Origin: Candidatus Cloacimonadota bacterium
Lineage (GTDB): Bacteria > Cloacimonadota > Cloacimonadia > Cloacimonadales > Cloacimonadaceae
Assembly: GCA_028683635.1 (NCBI GenBank)
Contig: JAQUHL010000018.1
Span: 1 to 13,178, forward strand
Reading direction: 5' to 3'
DNA length: 13,178 bases
Shown here: positions 1 to 6,480 of the stretch, in pieces
Layout of the letters: the number at the start of each line of letters is the position of its first letter
Position numbering within the stretch: the first letter of the stretch is position 1
Notes under the pieces: model-generated
Database searches by the model: none
Seen by the model: the letters and a program-made list of their open reading frames with translations, nothing else
Told to the model about the DNA's origin: nothing
Made by a program: the position numbers and the translations under genes

Positions 1-156
1 CTATTCTTGTCAAGAACCAATATTTGTTGGCACAACAAAATCGGCATTTCTAGAGAACTCAGTTTCATAAGTTACTGCAAAATAGACATTATTTTTCTAA
101 AATTCTCTTACAACTGTCAAACTTGAGTCAGGAATCAAAAAAGCACAAAGCACTCC
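1..156. other. AT-rich left flank with no supported gene
   Basis: This stretch is clearly AT-rich, with about 25-38% G+C in spot counts of 60-base lines. All three forward frames reach a stop inside it (frame 1 at 124-126, frame 2 at 68-70, frame 3 at 51-53). One of them could be the 3' end of a gene that starts left of the window, but none is long enough to judge. A 13-bp palindrome (TTCTTG-T-CAAGAA) lies at 4-16. It could be an operator or chance. I see no convincing -35/-10 pair or terminator. Confidence 0.4.
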
Positions 157-717
157 TTGAAGTATCTCATTGTGAATGAGATAGATGACGAATCGAAAGT
201 TTATGCCTATGAGAGGCAGTTCACCAAAGATCTATGTGCCAGGGTAATCAAAATCTTGCATAGTGAAGGTGCCAGGGATATCCTGGTGGGTTGGAATGAG
301 TTAAACATTGATCTTACTGAATACATTGATTTGGATATAGTTCCGGATGAAGAGGTATGGGACGATCCCATAATAGACTTGAGAGACCTTTTTCAAACAC
401 CAAAAAGCGATCCTCCGAAGAAGCCATTTGAATTTGTCCCCTATGATGAACCTCCGAAGTTAATCGGTACCATCAATCCTGAGTATCCTCCCTTCGCAAG
501 AAGTAATGGAATTCAGGGTAGGGTGATTTTGAAAGTCCAAATATTTAAAGATGGTAGGGTGGGGGATGTTACAGTACTAAGAACAGATAGTCCTTTGTTG
601 AATGAGGCTGCCATAGAAGCGGTAAAAAAGGCGCAGTTCGAACCAGCAAAAAGGGAGGGAAAACCGATTGATGCTGAAGTTTATATTCCAATAGACTTCA
701 GGTTGGATAAAGACTAA
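157..717 (+). CDS. TonB C-terminal-domain protein without membrane anchor
   Basis: The protein has 186 residues. Residues about 100-184 form a clear TonB C-terminal domain: the YPPFAR motif at 110-115, the GRVILKVQIFKDGRV strand region, then an EAAIEAVKKAQFEPAKREGKP segment and a final IPIDFRL strand. In the TonB family this domain binds the TonB box of outer-membrane transporters, while an N-terminal helix anchors the protein to ExbB/ExbD. Here no hydrophobic helix is visible. Residues 1-50 look soluble, residues 50-80 are an acidic linker, and 81-98 are proline-rich and charged. The only start in frame after the stop at 124-126 and ahead of the conserved part is TTG at 157 (GTG at 172 is an alternative), with no good Shine-Dalgarno sequence. 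The gene may therefore be N-terminally truncated or may be a soluble TonB-like protein. It is AT-richer than its neighbours, which suggests transfer. The domain call is firm; the function is not. Confidence 0.75.
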   Translation: MKYLIVNEIDDESKVYAYERQFTKDLCARVIKILHSEGARDILVGWNELNIDLTEYIDLDIVPDEEVWDDPIIDLRDLFQTPKSDPPKKPFEFVPYDEPPKLIGTINPEYPPFARSNGIQGRVILKVQIFKDGRVGDVTVLRTDSPLLNEAAIEAVKKAQFEPAKREGKPIDAEVYIPIDFRLDKD

Positions 718-847
718 TCAACAAGGTATTTGCTGTGTAGATTGGTATTTGGATGCTGTCGTCGGATTTTATTGACAGGGATTGCGCAGCAGGGTTTCTG
801 GGATTTGGGTAACAAGTAGCTCAATACAGGATAAAGTGGAGGCTTGG
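718..847. other. Spacer ahead of the caspase-FGE gene
   Basis: A TTGACA hexamer at 772-777 could be a -35 element, but no TATAAT-like box lies 16-18 bases downstream, so a promoter is not supported. The caspase reading frame is open upstream to a TTG at 782, but that extension lacks coding character and would bury the signal peptide. The spacer marks the change from AT-rich to GC-richer sequence. Confidence 0.3.
838..842 (+). promoter_or_regulatory. Shine-Dalgarno GGAGG that fixes the caspase start
   Basis: GGAGG lies five bases before ATG 848. With the signal peptide that begins exactly there, it supports 848 rather than the upstream TTG at 782 as the translation start. Confidence 0.7.
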
Positions 848-2458
848 ATGAAGAGACCTCTTTTGATAGTTCTTTTATTCATTTGTGTGGTAACTCTTGC
901 TGCAGCCCGCAAGGCACTGGTGATCGGCAATGCCAGCTACACTGACAGTCCGCTGAAAAACACCGTCAATGATGCCTGGGCGGTGGAGAGATTGCTATCC
1001 GATCTTGGTTTTGAGACCGTCATCCGGCTCAATCTGGATAAACGGCGTTTCGATGAAAGCATCGAGAGCTTTGCATCCTCCCTGCAGGCCATTGATGAGG
1101 CGGTCTTCTATTACAGCGGGCACGGAGCTCAGATCGAGGGTGAAAACTTCCTGATTCCGGTGGGGAAGGTCCTTGCCGATGAAGCAGACGTGAAATATGA
1201 GGCCATCAGTGCCAACCGGGCCACGGAGAAAATCTCCAAAGCCTGCCTCTCGATCGTGATCCTGGATGCCTGCCGGGACAATCCTTACAAGGGAGTCCGC
1301 AGTGCCAACAAGGGTCTTGCGCCCATGAGCGTGAAAGCCGGCGGTCAGTTTGTGATCTATAGCACCGCCAGCGGTCAGACAGCCTCGGATGGTGGCAGCG
1401 GCGATCTCAGTCCTTTCACGGAAGCCTTTGTGAGACATGCAGCCGAGCCCAACGTTACCATCGAGGAAATGATGCGCAATGTGGTTCGGCAAGTGAAGGC
1501 TCAGAGCCGGGAACGGCAGATTCCCTTCTATTATGGCAGCCTTGAGAATGCCTTCTGTTTTTCAGTCGATGAGAACTTCCCCGAGGAAAGAAGGGTTCAT
1601 CCCCGCCAGCCCGAAGCCCAGAGCCTGCCACCTGTTCCCCCCGCTGAAGAAGTGCAGAAAGCAAAGCTGCCCTATAGAGCACCCGAGATTCCGGGAATGG
1701 TATTTGTGGAGGGCGGCAGCTTCCTGATGGGCTGCAGAGATGGTGACCGGGACGAACGGCAGGAGCACGAAGTGCGCCTCGATTCCTTTTATATCGGAAG
1801 GCATGAAATCACTCAGAAAGAGTGGATGGAGGTGATGGGTTCAAACCCTTCCCAGCGGGTGGGGAACATACTCCCCGTGGAAAAGATCTCCTGGTATGAC
1901 GCGATAGAATACTGTAACCGACGCAGTCTCAATGAGGGGCTCACTCCTATATACCGAATCGATAGGAGCAAGCAGGACAGCTTCAATACAAACTCTTTAG
2001 ATGACCTGAAATGGGTCATCGCCCTGGATACAACCGCCAATGGCTACCGGCTTCCCACCGAGGCTGAATGGGAATATGCCGCCCGGGGTGGCAGGAAAAG
2101 TATGAGCTACAAATTCAGCGGGGCAAATGATTTATCCCAGATCGCCTGGCACTTTCAAAACTCGGGGAACAAAAGCAATCCCGTGGGCAGTAAAGCTGCC
2201 AATGAACTGGGCCTGTATGACATGACGGGAAATGTTTGGGAATGGTGCTGGGACTGGTATCAGGAAGACTATTACGAAAACTCTCCCCGGGCCAATCCCC
2301 AGGGTGGGGAACAAGGGGAAAAACGCAGTCTCAGAGGCAGTTCCTGGCTGCATTCTGGCAATGGTTGCCGCTCCACCAGGCGCTATGCCATTGATCCCCA
2401 TATCGCTCTGCCCAGCAATGGCTTCAGGGTGGTGCGAACCAAAAGTCAGGAGGGATAG
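848..2458 (+). CDS. Secreted caspase-like (C14) peptidase fused to FGE/SUMF1-type domain
   Basis: From ATG 848 the protein has 536 residues. Residues 1-20 are a Sec signal peptide with a hydrophobic core and an AAA cleavage site, so the product acts outside the cytoplasm. Residues about 21-240 are a caspase-like p20 domain: the opening KALVIGNASY strand, catalytic His92 in YYSGHG and catalytic Cys142 in LDACRDNPY, followed by a STASGQ segment. A proline-rich linker (about 245-280) leads to an FGE-sulfatase domain (282-530) with GGSFLMG, GYRLPTEAEWEYAARGG and GLYDMTGNVWEW. Of the two active-site cysteines known from aerobic FGE, the first position appears to be His502 and only Cys507 remains. 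The domain is thus more likely a binding module than a sulfatase-activating oxidase. The stop codon overlaps the GTG start of the lipoprotein gene. The caspase presumably cleaves after Arg/Lys like bacterial orthocaspases; its substrate is unknown. Confidence 0.88.
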   Translation: MKRPLLIVLLFICVVTLAAARKALVIGNASYTDSPLKNTVNDAWAVERLLSDLGFETVIRLNLDKRRFDESIESFASSLQAIDEAVFYYSGHGAQIEGENFLIPVGKVLADEADVKYEAISANRATEKISKACLSIVILDACRDNPYKGVRSANKGLAPMSVKAGGQFVIYSTASGQTASDGGSGDLSPFTEAFVRHAAEPNVTIEEMMRNVVRQVKAQSRERQIPFYYGSLENAFCFSVDENFPEERRVHPRQPEAQSLPPVPPAEEVQKAKLPYRAPEIPGMVFVEGGSFLMGCRDGDRDERQEHEVRLDSFYIGRHEITQKEWMEVMGSNPSQRVGNILPVEKISWYDAIEYCNRRSLNEGLTPIYRIDRSKQDSFNTNSLDDLKWVIALDTTANGYRLPTEAEWEYAARGGRKSMSYKFSGANDLSQIAWHFQNSGNKSNPVGSKAANELGLYDMTGNVWEWCWDWYQEDYYENSPRANPQGGEQGEKRSLRGSSWLHSGNGCRSTRRYAIDPHIALPSNGFRVVRTKSQEG

Positions 2459-2976
2459 TGGTCAAAAGCATCCAAAATATCGGAAAGCAGTGTGTCCAGA
2501 GCATAAACCTGCAGATCCACCTTCCGCTGCTATTGATCCTGCTGAGTTTGTGTTCCTGTGCGGAAAAACGGGTGCTAAACCCTCCCCGGGATCTGATCGG
2601 AAGCTGGCGGGGAAACTCCTCCTTCTATGTGGATCCTGTGCGTAGTGGGGACGAGAAATACAAGGTGGACTATGAATTTCAGATCGATGGCGAGGGAAGG
2701 ATCACAGGCCACCTGGGACAGGCAGAGATCCTGGAAAGCTATTTGGTGCATACCTCCAAATTTCTCCAGATGCTGGGCAATGAGCCTCAGCGCAGCTATC
2801 TCAAGCTCAGGGGGAAACTGCTTCCAGACCGGGATTTCAGGGATGGAGATGGCTTTCTCTTTGTGCGGGAAGTCTATCCCGATAGCGTCGATGCAGGGTT
2901 CAATTGTTATAGCTTTCGCAATGGCAAAAAAGTGAGGCTGCTCTTTGGTCCTTTCCCCATGCAGAGGATCAGATAG
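2458..2976 (+). CDS. Predicted lipoprotein of unknown function, coupled to the caspase gene
   Basis: This is a 172-residue protein that I do not recognise. It starts with GTG at 2458-2460, overlapping the TAG of the caspase gene by one base. A strong AGGAGG lies at 2448-2453, four bases before the start. Residues about 20-34 form a hydrophobic segment ending in LCSC, a plausible lipobox with acylated Cys34 (Cys32 is a poorer alternative). The mature part opens with a segment containing DLIGSWRG, followed by alternating short strands, an arrangement reminiscent of small beta-barrel or lipocalin-like 'lipoprotein with GSW motif' proteins, but this is only an impression. The 1-nt overlap implies translation together with the secreted caspase, so a shared envelope role (partner, anchor, inhibitor or substrate) is a reasonable inference. 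Confidence 0.72.
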   Translation: MVKSIQNIGKQCVQSINLQIHLPLLLILLSLCSCAEKRVLNPPRDLIGSWRGNSSFYVDPVRSGDEKYKVDYEFQIDGEGRITGHLGQAEILESYLVHTSKFLQMLGNEPQRSYLKLRGKLLPDRDFRDGDGFLFVREVYPDSVDAGFNCYSFRNGKKVRLLFGPFPMQRIR

Positions 2977-3038
2977 CAAAGACCGTTGTAAATCTATTCC
3001 CGCCCACCACCCTACAACCCGTTATTCAATGGTCTTTG
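2977..3038. other. Nested inverted repeat around repeat copy 1
   Basis: CAAAGACC at 2977-2984 is the exact reverse complement of GGTCTTTG at 3031-3038, and the directly adjoining GTTGTA at 2985-2990 pairs with TACAAC at 3013-3018. Together they make a 14-bp stem with a 12-base bulge on one side and a loop holding most of repeat copy 1. There is no T-run after it in either direction, so it is not a standard intrinsic terminator. It may still act as a bidirectional 3'-end structure between the convergent genes. Confidence 0.5.
2986..3010 (+). repeat. 25-bp direct repeat, copy 1
   Basis: This copy contains TCTATTCCCGCCCACCAC and is identical over 25 bases to 3054-3078. It lies just after the lipoprotein stop, between convergent genes. 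The opposite strand is G-rich (runs of 3, 2, 3 and 3 G complementary to 2999-3012). Confidence 0.85.
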
Positions 3039-3053
3039 GTTGAGAGGCTTTGT

Positions 3054-3078
3054 TTGTAAATCTATTCCCGCCCACCAC
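3054..3078 (+). repeat. 25-bp direct repeat, copy 2
   Basis: This is the second exact copy of the 25-bp element, 68 bases downstream of the first (start to start). One further mismatch-containing stretch (CTA after one mismatch) suggests the ancestral unit may be slightly longer. It ends about 30 bases from the uvrC stop. Confidence 0.85.
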
Positions 3079-3110
3079 TCTAAAAGGAGTCGGGCTTGGA
3101 TTATGGCTTA

Positions 3111-4937
3111 TCAGGTATCGGTATTCTGGTCCGGATGGAAAAACTGATAGATCTGAGTAGCGGTCTTCGGGCCGATGTTTTTGATCCTGGCAATCTCTTC
3201 GATTGATGCCAGGCGTACCGCCTCCACAGAGCCCAGTTCCTTGAGCAGGAGAAACTTGGTCTGTTCACCGATTCCGGGGATGTCCTCCAGCTCACTGATC
3301 AGGGTTCTTTTACTGCGCCGGGAGCGGTGAAAATTGATGGCAAAGCGGTGTGCCTCATCCCGGATGCTGGTGATCAATCTCAAGGCAGATGAGGATTTGG
3401 GCAGGATCAGCGGTTCTGAGCTCTCCGGGGTGAAGATTTCCTCGATTCTTTTGGCCAGGGAAATGAGCGGCAGATCCGGATGGCTGGAGGCTTTGAGGAT
3501 GCCAAGTGCGGAGGAAAGCTGCCCCTTCCCGCCATCCACGATGATCAGATCGGGCTTCATCAGGGGGTCTTTATCCACTTCTTTGAGGAAGCGCTCGAGC
3601 GTTTCAGCCATGGCGGCAAAATCATTCTGACTATCGATGCTGTGGATGATGAAGTGGCGGTAATACTTCTTTTTGGCCTTGCCGTTCTCATACCAAACTG
3701 CGGAGGAAACCGTGTCCGTGCCCTGAATGGTGGAGATATCCATGCAGACGATCTTGCGGGGCAGCTTGTTCAGATTCAGCTTTTCCTTGAGTTCCTGGAT
3801 GGGAAAGATTGTGCGGTTGGCCTTGCGCAGGTGGCTGAGTTTCTTTTCTTCCACCAGGTGGAAGGCATTGCGTTTGGCCATCACGATCAGCTTGGTCTTT
3901 TCACCTTTCTGGGGGTAAAAGAGCTTTTTCTTCAGCCAGATGTTGAGCTGCTCAAAATCCACAGGAACAAGTGGCAGCAGAATCTCGTCCGGCAGTTCAT
4001 CCTTATGGGCGTAATAAAGCTTGAGGAAGGCGGCCAGAATCTCCTCGGAGGGAGAATGCTCGGTGTTGGTGAGGGGATAGTTCTCCTGGTTGATGATCTT
4101 GCCATTGACCATCTTGAGCACCACAATAATGGCGGTGTTTTCCTCGCTGTAAAAGCCCAGAATGTCCATGCTGCGTCCATCTGGATAAAAGACGGACTGG
4201 CGTTTTTGAATGCGTTCAATGGCCAGGATGCGATCCCGGTATTTGGCAGCCAGTTCAAAGGACAGCTCTTCAGAGAGTGCGTTCATGGTAGCGCGAAAGT
4301 CATCCATGATTTCCTGGTGTTTGCCGAGGAAGATTTTCTGATAATCCTGCACCACCTTGCAATACTCAGGGTGGGAAATTCTGCCGATGCAGGGGCCAAG
4401 GCATTTGCCAAGCTGGAGGTTAATGCAGGCTTTGCTGAAGGCAATGCGATCCAGGGGTATCTTTCGGGAACAGGTTCGAAGCGGGAAAATCCACTCAAAG
4501 GTGCGCATGACCCTGCGCAGATCCCGCACATCGGTGTAAGGACCGTAATAGATGGAACCGTCTTTGACTCGCTCCCGGGTGATCATGATCCTGGGGAAGG
4601 GTTCCTGGAGCGTTACCTTCACGAAGGGATAGCTCTTGTCGTCCCGGAGCATGATGTTGTATTTGGGTTTATAAGTCTTGATCAGATCAGCTTCGAGGAT
4701 GAAGGCCTCGTTCTCGCTTAGAGAGATGATATAATACAGATCGGCGATATTGCGCACCAAAAGCTCGGTTTTGTCATCCTTCTGGGTATTGACGAGATAG
4801 GATTTGATGCGCTTGGCAAGGTTCAGCGCCTTGCCCACATAGATGATCCTCCCCTCCTTATCCTTCCAGAGATAGATCCCGGGTTCTTCCGGCAGGAAGG
4901 CAAGCTTGGCAGCTATCGCTTCAGTAGTCTGGACCAT
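3111..4937 (-). CDS. uvrC: Excinuclease ABC subunit C
   Basis: The protein has 608 residues, the normal length for UvrC, which makes both incisions around a lesion loaded by UvrA/UvrB. In order: an N-terminal GIY-YIG nuclease domain (GIY at 20-22, YVG at 33-35, about 15-95) for the 3' cut; four cysteines (156, 171, 179, 183) in the pattern reported to hold an iron-sulfur cluster in UvrC; a UVR motif for UvrB binding at about 205-242; an RNase H-like endonuclease domain for the 5' cut with likely catalytic Asp400 (CMDIS), Asp468 (IIVDGGKGQ) and His530 (RDEAHRFA); and a C-terminal double helix-hairpin-helix (about 551-600). All key residues are present. It is the last gene of the leftward operon. 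Its start overlaps the end of murJ by 25 nt and has no clear Shine-Dalgarno sequence, which suggests translational coupling. Confidence 0.97.
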   Translation of the reverse strand: MVQTTEAIAAKLAFLPEEPGIYLWKDKEGRIIYVGKALNLAKRIKSYLVNTQKDDKTELLVRNIADLYYIISLSENEAFILEADLIKTYKPKYNIMLRDDKSYPFVKVTLQEPFPRIMITRERVKDGSIYYGPYTDVRDLRRVMRTFEWIFPLRTCSRKIPLDRIAFSKACINLQLGKCLGPCIGRISHPEYCKVVQDYQKIFLGKHQEIMDDFRATMNALSEELSFELAAKYRDRILAIERIQKRQSVFYPDGRSMDILGFYSEENTAIIVVLKMVNGKIINQENYPLTNTEHSPSEEILAAFLKLYYAHKDELPDEILLPLVPVDFEQLNIWLKKKLFYPQKGEKTKLIVMAKRNAFHLVEEKKLSHLRKANRTIFPIQELKEKLNLNKLPRKIVCMDISTIQGTDTVSSAVWYENGKAKKKYYRHFIIHSIDSQNDFAAMAETLERFLKEVDKDPLMKPDLIIVDGGKGQLSSALGILKASSHPDLPLISLAKRIEEIFTPESSEPLILPKSSSALRLITSIRDEAHRFAINFHRSRRSKRTLISELEDIPGIGEQTKFLLLKELGSVEAVRLASIEEIARIKNIGPKTATQIYQFFHPDQNTDT

Positions 4938-6475
4938 AAGTTTTTGTGCAGAGTAGAGATATATTCCACCCGTGCCAGGTAGGCAAAAAGGTAAAACATG
5001 CCAAAGATGGCAGTGGAAAAGACAAGGGCTTTGATCCCCAAAGCCAGCTTGGATTGATACACAAAGAAGCTATTCAGATAGTGGAGGGGCAGAGCCAGTA
5101 CCAGGCAGATAACAAGGGGTTTGATCAGGTTCGTAGCCAGTCCCTTGAGCCTCACTTCCGGCATTTTCTTTTTCAGCAGATGAAGCAGCAGGGCATAGTT
5201 TACCATAGCTGTGATAGATGTGGAAAGCGCCAGGCCGCGGTGCTGCATGAGCAGCATCAGGATGAGGTTGAGGACGATGTTCAGCCCCACCATCCAGGCT
5301 GCGATCACAACGGGCGTTTTGGTATCCTTATTAGCATAGAAGAGTGGGGTAATGGTCTGGTTCAGGCTATAGAAGATCAGCCCAAGGGAGTAGTAAAACA
5401 GAGCTTGAGTGGTCATCAGAGTGGCTCTGGCATCAAACTCTCCGTGCTGGAAGAGCAGCATCACAAAGTCCTTGCCCAGCAGGCAAATGATCAGAGTTAT
5501 CGGCAGGATCAGGCAGGCCAGGCTGGTTGAGGCAAAGCGCAGGTTGGCGGAGAGTTCATCATACTTTTTCCCGGTAACTTGTCGGGAAAACATGGGCAGC
5601 AGGGCGGTTCCGGTCGAAATGGCAAAGATGCCCAGGGGTAATTGCATCAGCCGGTTACCAAAACTCAGGGCGGTAATGCTGCCAACTGCCAGAAAGGAGG
5701 CCATCACCGCATCGGCAATCAGATTTATTTCTCTGATCCCGATCCCGATCATCGAAGGGATAAATCTTTTCCACAGAGCGGAAAGCGCTTCGCCGCTGAA
5801 GGAGATGATCAACCTCAGGCTATAGCCAAAGCGTTTAAGCCAGGGAAGGTTGATCAAGGTCTGCAAAAACCCTCCCACAAAGACGCCCCATCCTGCCCAG
5901 TAGATGAGTTGTTCACCCCTTAGATCCCAGATCCAGAAGGGGATCAAAACTCCTGCCATCATTCCCAGATTGAGCAGGGCGGAGGATAGCCCGGTGAGGA
6001 AAAACACATCGTGGGAGTTCAAAATGGCGATCATTGTGGAGGAGAGGCCGATAAAAAACAGGTAGGGGAAGATGATGCGGGAGAGCCGGATGGCAAAGAA
6101 AGTGGTGTTGTCCGGGAGGCCGGGATAGAGCGCTTTCACGATTAGCGGAGCAAAGACAATTCCCAGAAAGGTAAGCGCTGCCAAAAACAGGGTCAGCAGG
6201 GAGAGCACGTTCAGGGCAAAGCTGACCTGTTTGCCCCTTCCTTCCTTGATGCCGATGTCGTTGTAAATCGGTACAAAGGCAGCAGATAGCGCTCCCTCGC
6301 CAAAGAGCCTGCGCAGGAGGTTGGGAATGTTGTAGGCAATGTTGAAGGCGTCGTTCAGATAGTTATTGCCAAAGAAATAGGCCATCACCTGGTCCCTCAC
6401 CAGTCCCAATACCCGGCTGAGCATGATGGCAATGGACATTACACTGATGTTTTTTGCCAGTTTTCTTTGGGACAT
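4913..6475 (-). CDS. murJ: Lipid II flippase MurJ (MviN family)
   Basis: This is a 520-residue polytopic membrane protein of the MOP superfamily that flips the peptidoglycan precursor lipid II across the inner membrane. Hydrophobic helices occur along the whole length, consistent with the 14 expected. The N-terminal signature is intact: SRVLGLVRDQ (Arg21, Arg27), NDAF (Asp42), and PNLLRRLFGEGALSAAFVPI, whose Arg55 matches the essential Arg52 of E. coli MurJ. The stop lies inside uvrC (25-nt overlap), and the start is 5 nt after the end of the upstream delta-prime-like gene, with only a weak GAAG-type ribosome site. It implies a peptidoglycan-containing cell wall. Confidence 0.96.
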   Translation of the reverse strand: MSQRKLAKNISVMSIAIMLSRVLGLVRDQVMAYFFGNNYLNDAFNIAYNIPNLLRRLFGEGALSAAFVPIYNDIGIKEGRGKQVSFALNVLSLLTLFLAALTFLGIVFAPLIVKALYPGLPDNTTFFAIRLSRIIFPYLFFIGLSSTMIAILNSHDVFFLTGLSSALLNLGMMAGVLIPFWIWDLRGEQLIYWAGWGVFVGGFLQTLINLPWLKRFGYSLRLIISFSGEALSALWKRFIPSMIGIGIREINLIADAVMASFLAVGSITALSFGNRLMQLPLGIFAISTGTALLPMFSRQVTGKKYDELSANLRFASTSLACLILPITLIICLLGKDFVMLLFQHGEFDARATLMTTQALFYYSLGLIFYSLNQTITPLFYANKDTKTPVVIAAWMVGLNIVLNLILMLLMQHRGLALSTSITAMVNYALLLHLLKKKMPEVRLKGLATNLIKPLVICLVLALPLHYLNSFFVYQSKLALGIKALVFSTAIFGMFYLFAYLARVEYISTLHKNLWSRLLKR

Positions 6476-6480
6476 CTTCT

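Noticed and set aside
772..800. sigma70-type promoter based on TTGACA at 772-777
   Set aside because: No -10-like hexamer lies 15-19 bases downstream.
782..847. TTG at 782 as the start of the caspase-FGE gene
   Set aside because: It would add 22 residues before a clear signal peptide, with no ribosome site. ATG 848 has GGAGG at the right distance.
2232..2645. Open frame of 137 codons spanning the caspase-lipoprotein junction in another frame
   Set aside because: It overlaps two well-supported coding regions, and its translation is Pro/Gly/Ala-rich shadow sequence.
2986..3078. Start of a CRISPR array
   Set aside because: There are only two copies, the repeat is not partly palindromic, and no cas gene is nearby. 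The 43-base spacer region includes the arm of an inverted repeat.
2977..3110. Intrinsic terminator between the convergent genes
   Set aside because: The stem at 2977-3038 is interrupted and neither strand has a T-run directly after it.
3480..4721. Long open frame of 413 codons on the plus strand opposite uvrC
   Set aside because: It lies fully antisense to a uvrC with every catalytic motif intact. Its translation has no recognisable domain and no ribosome site, so it is a by-product of uvrC codon use.
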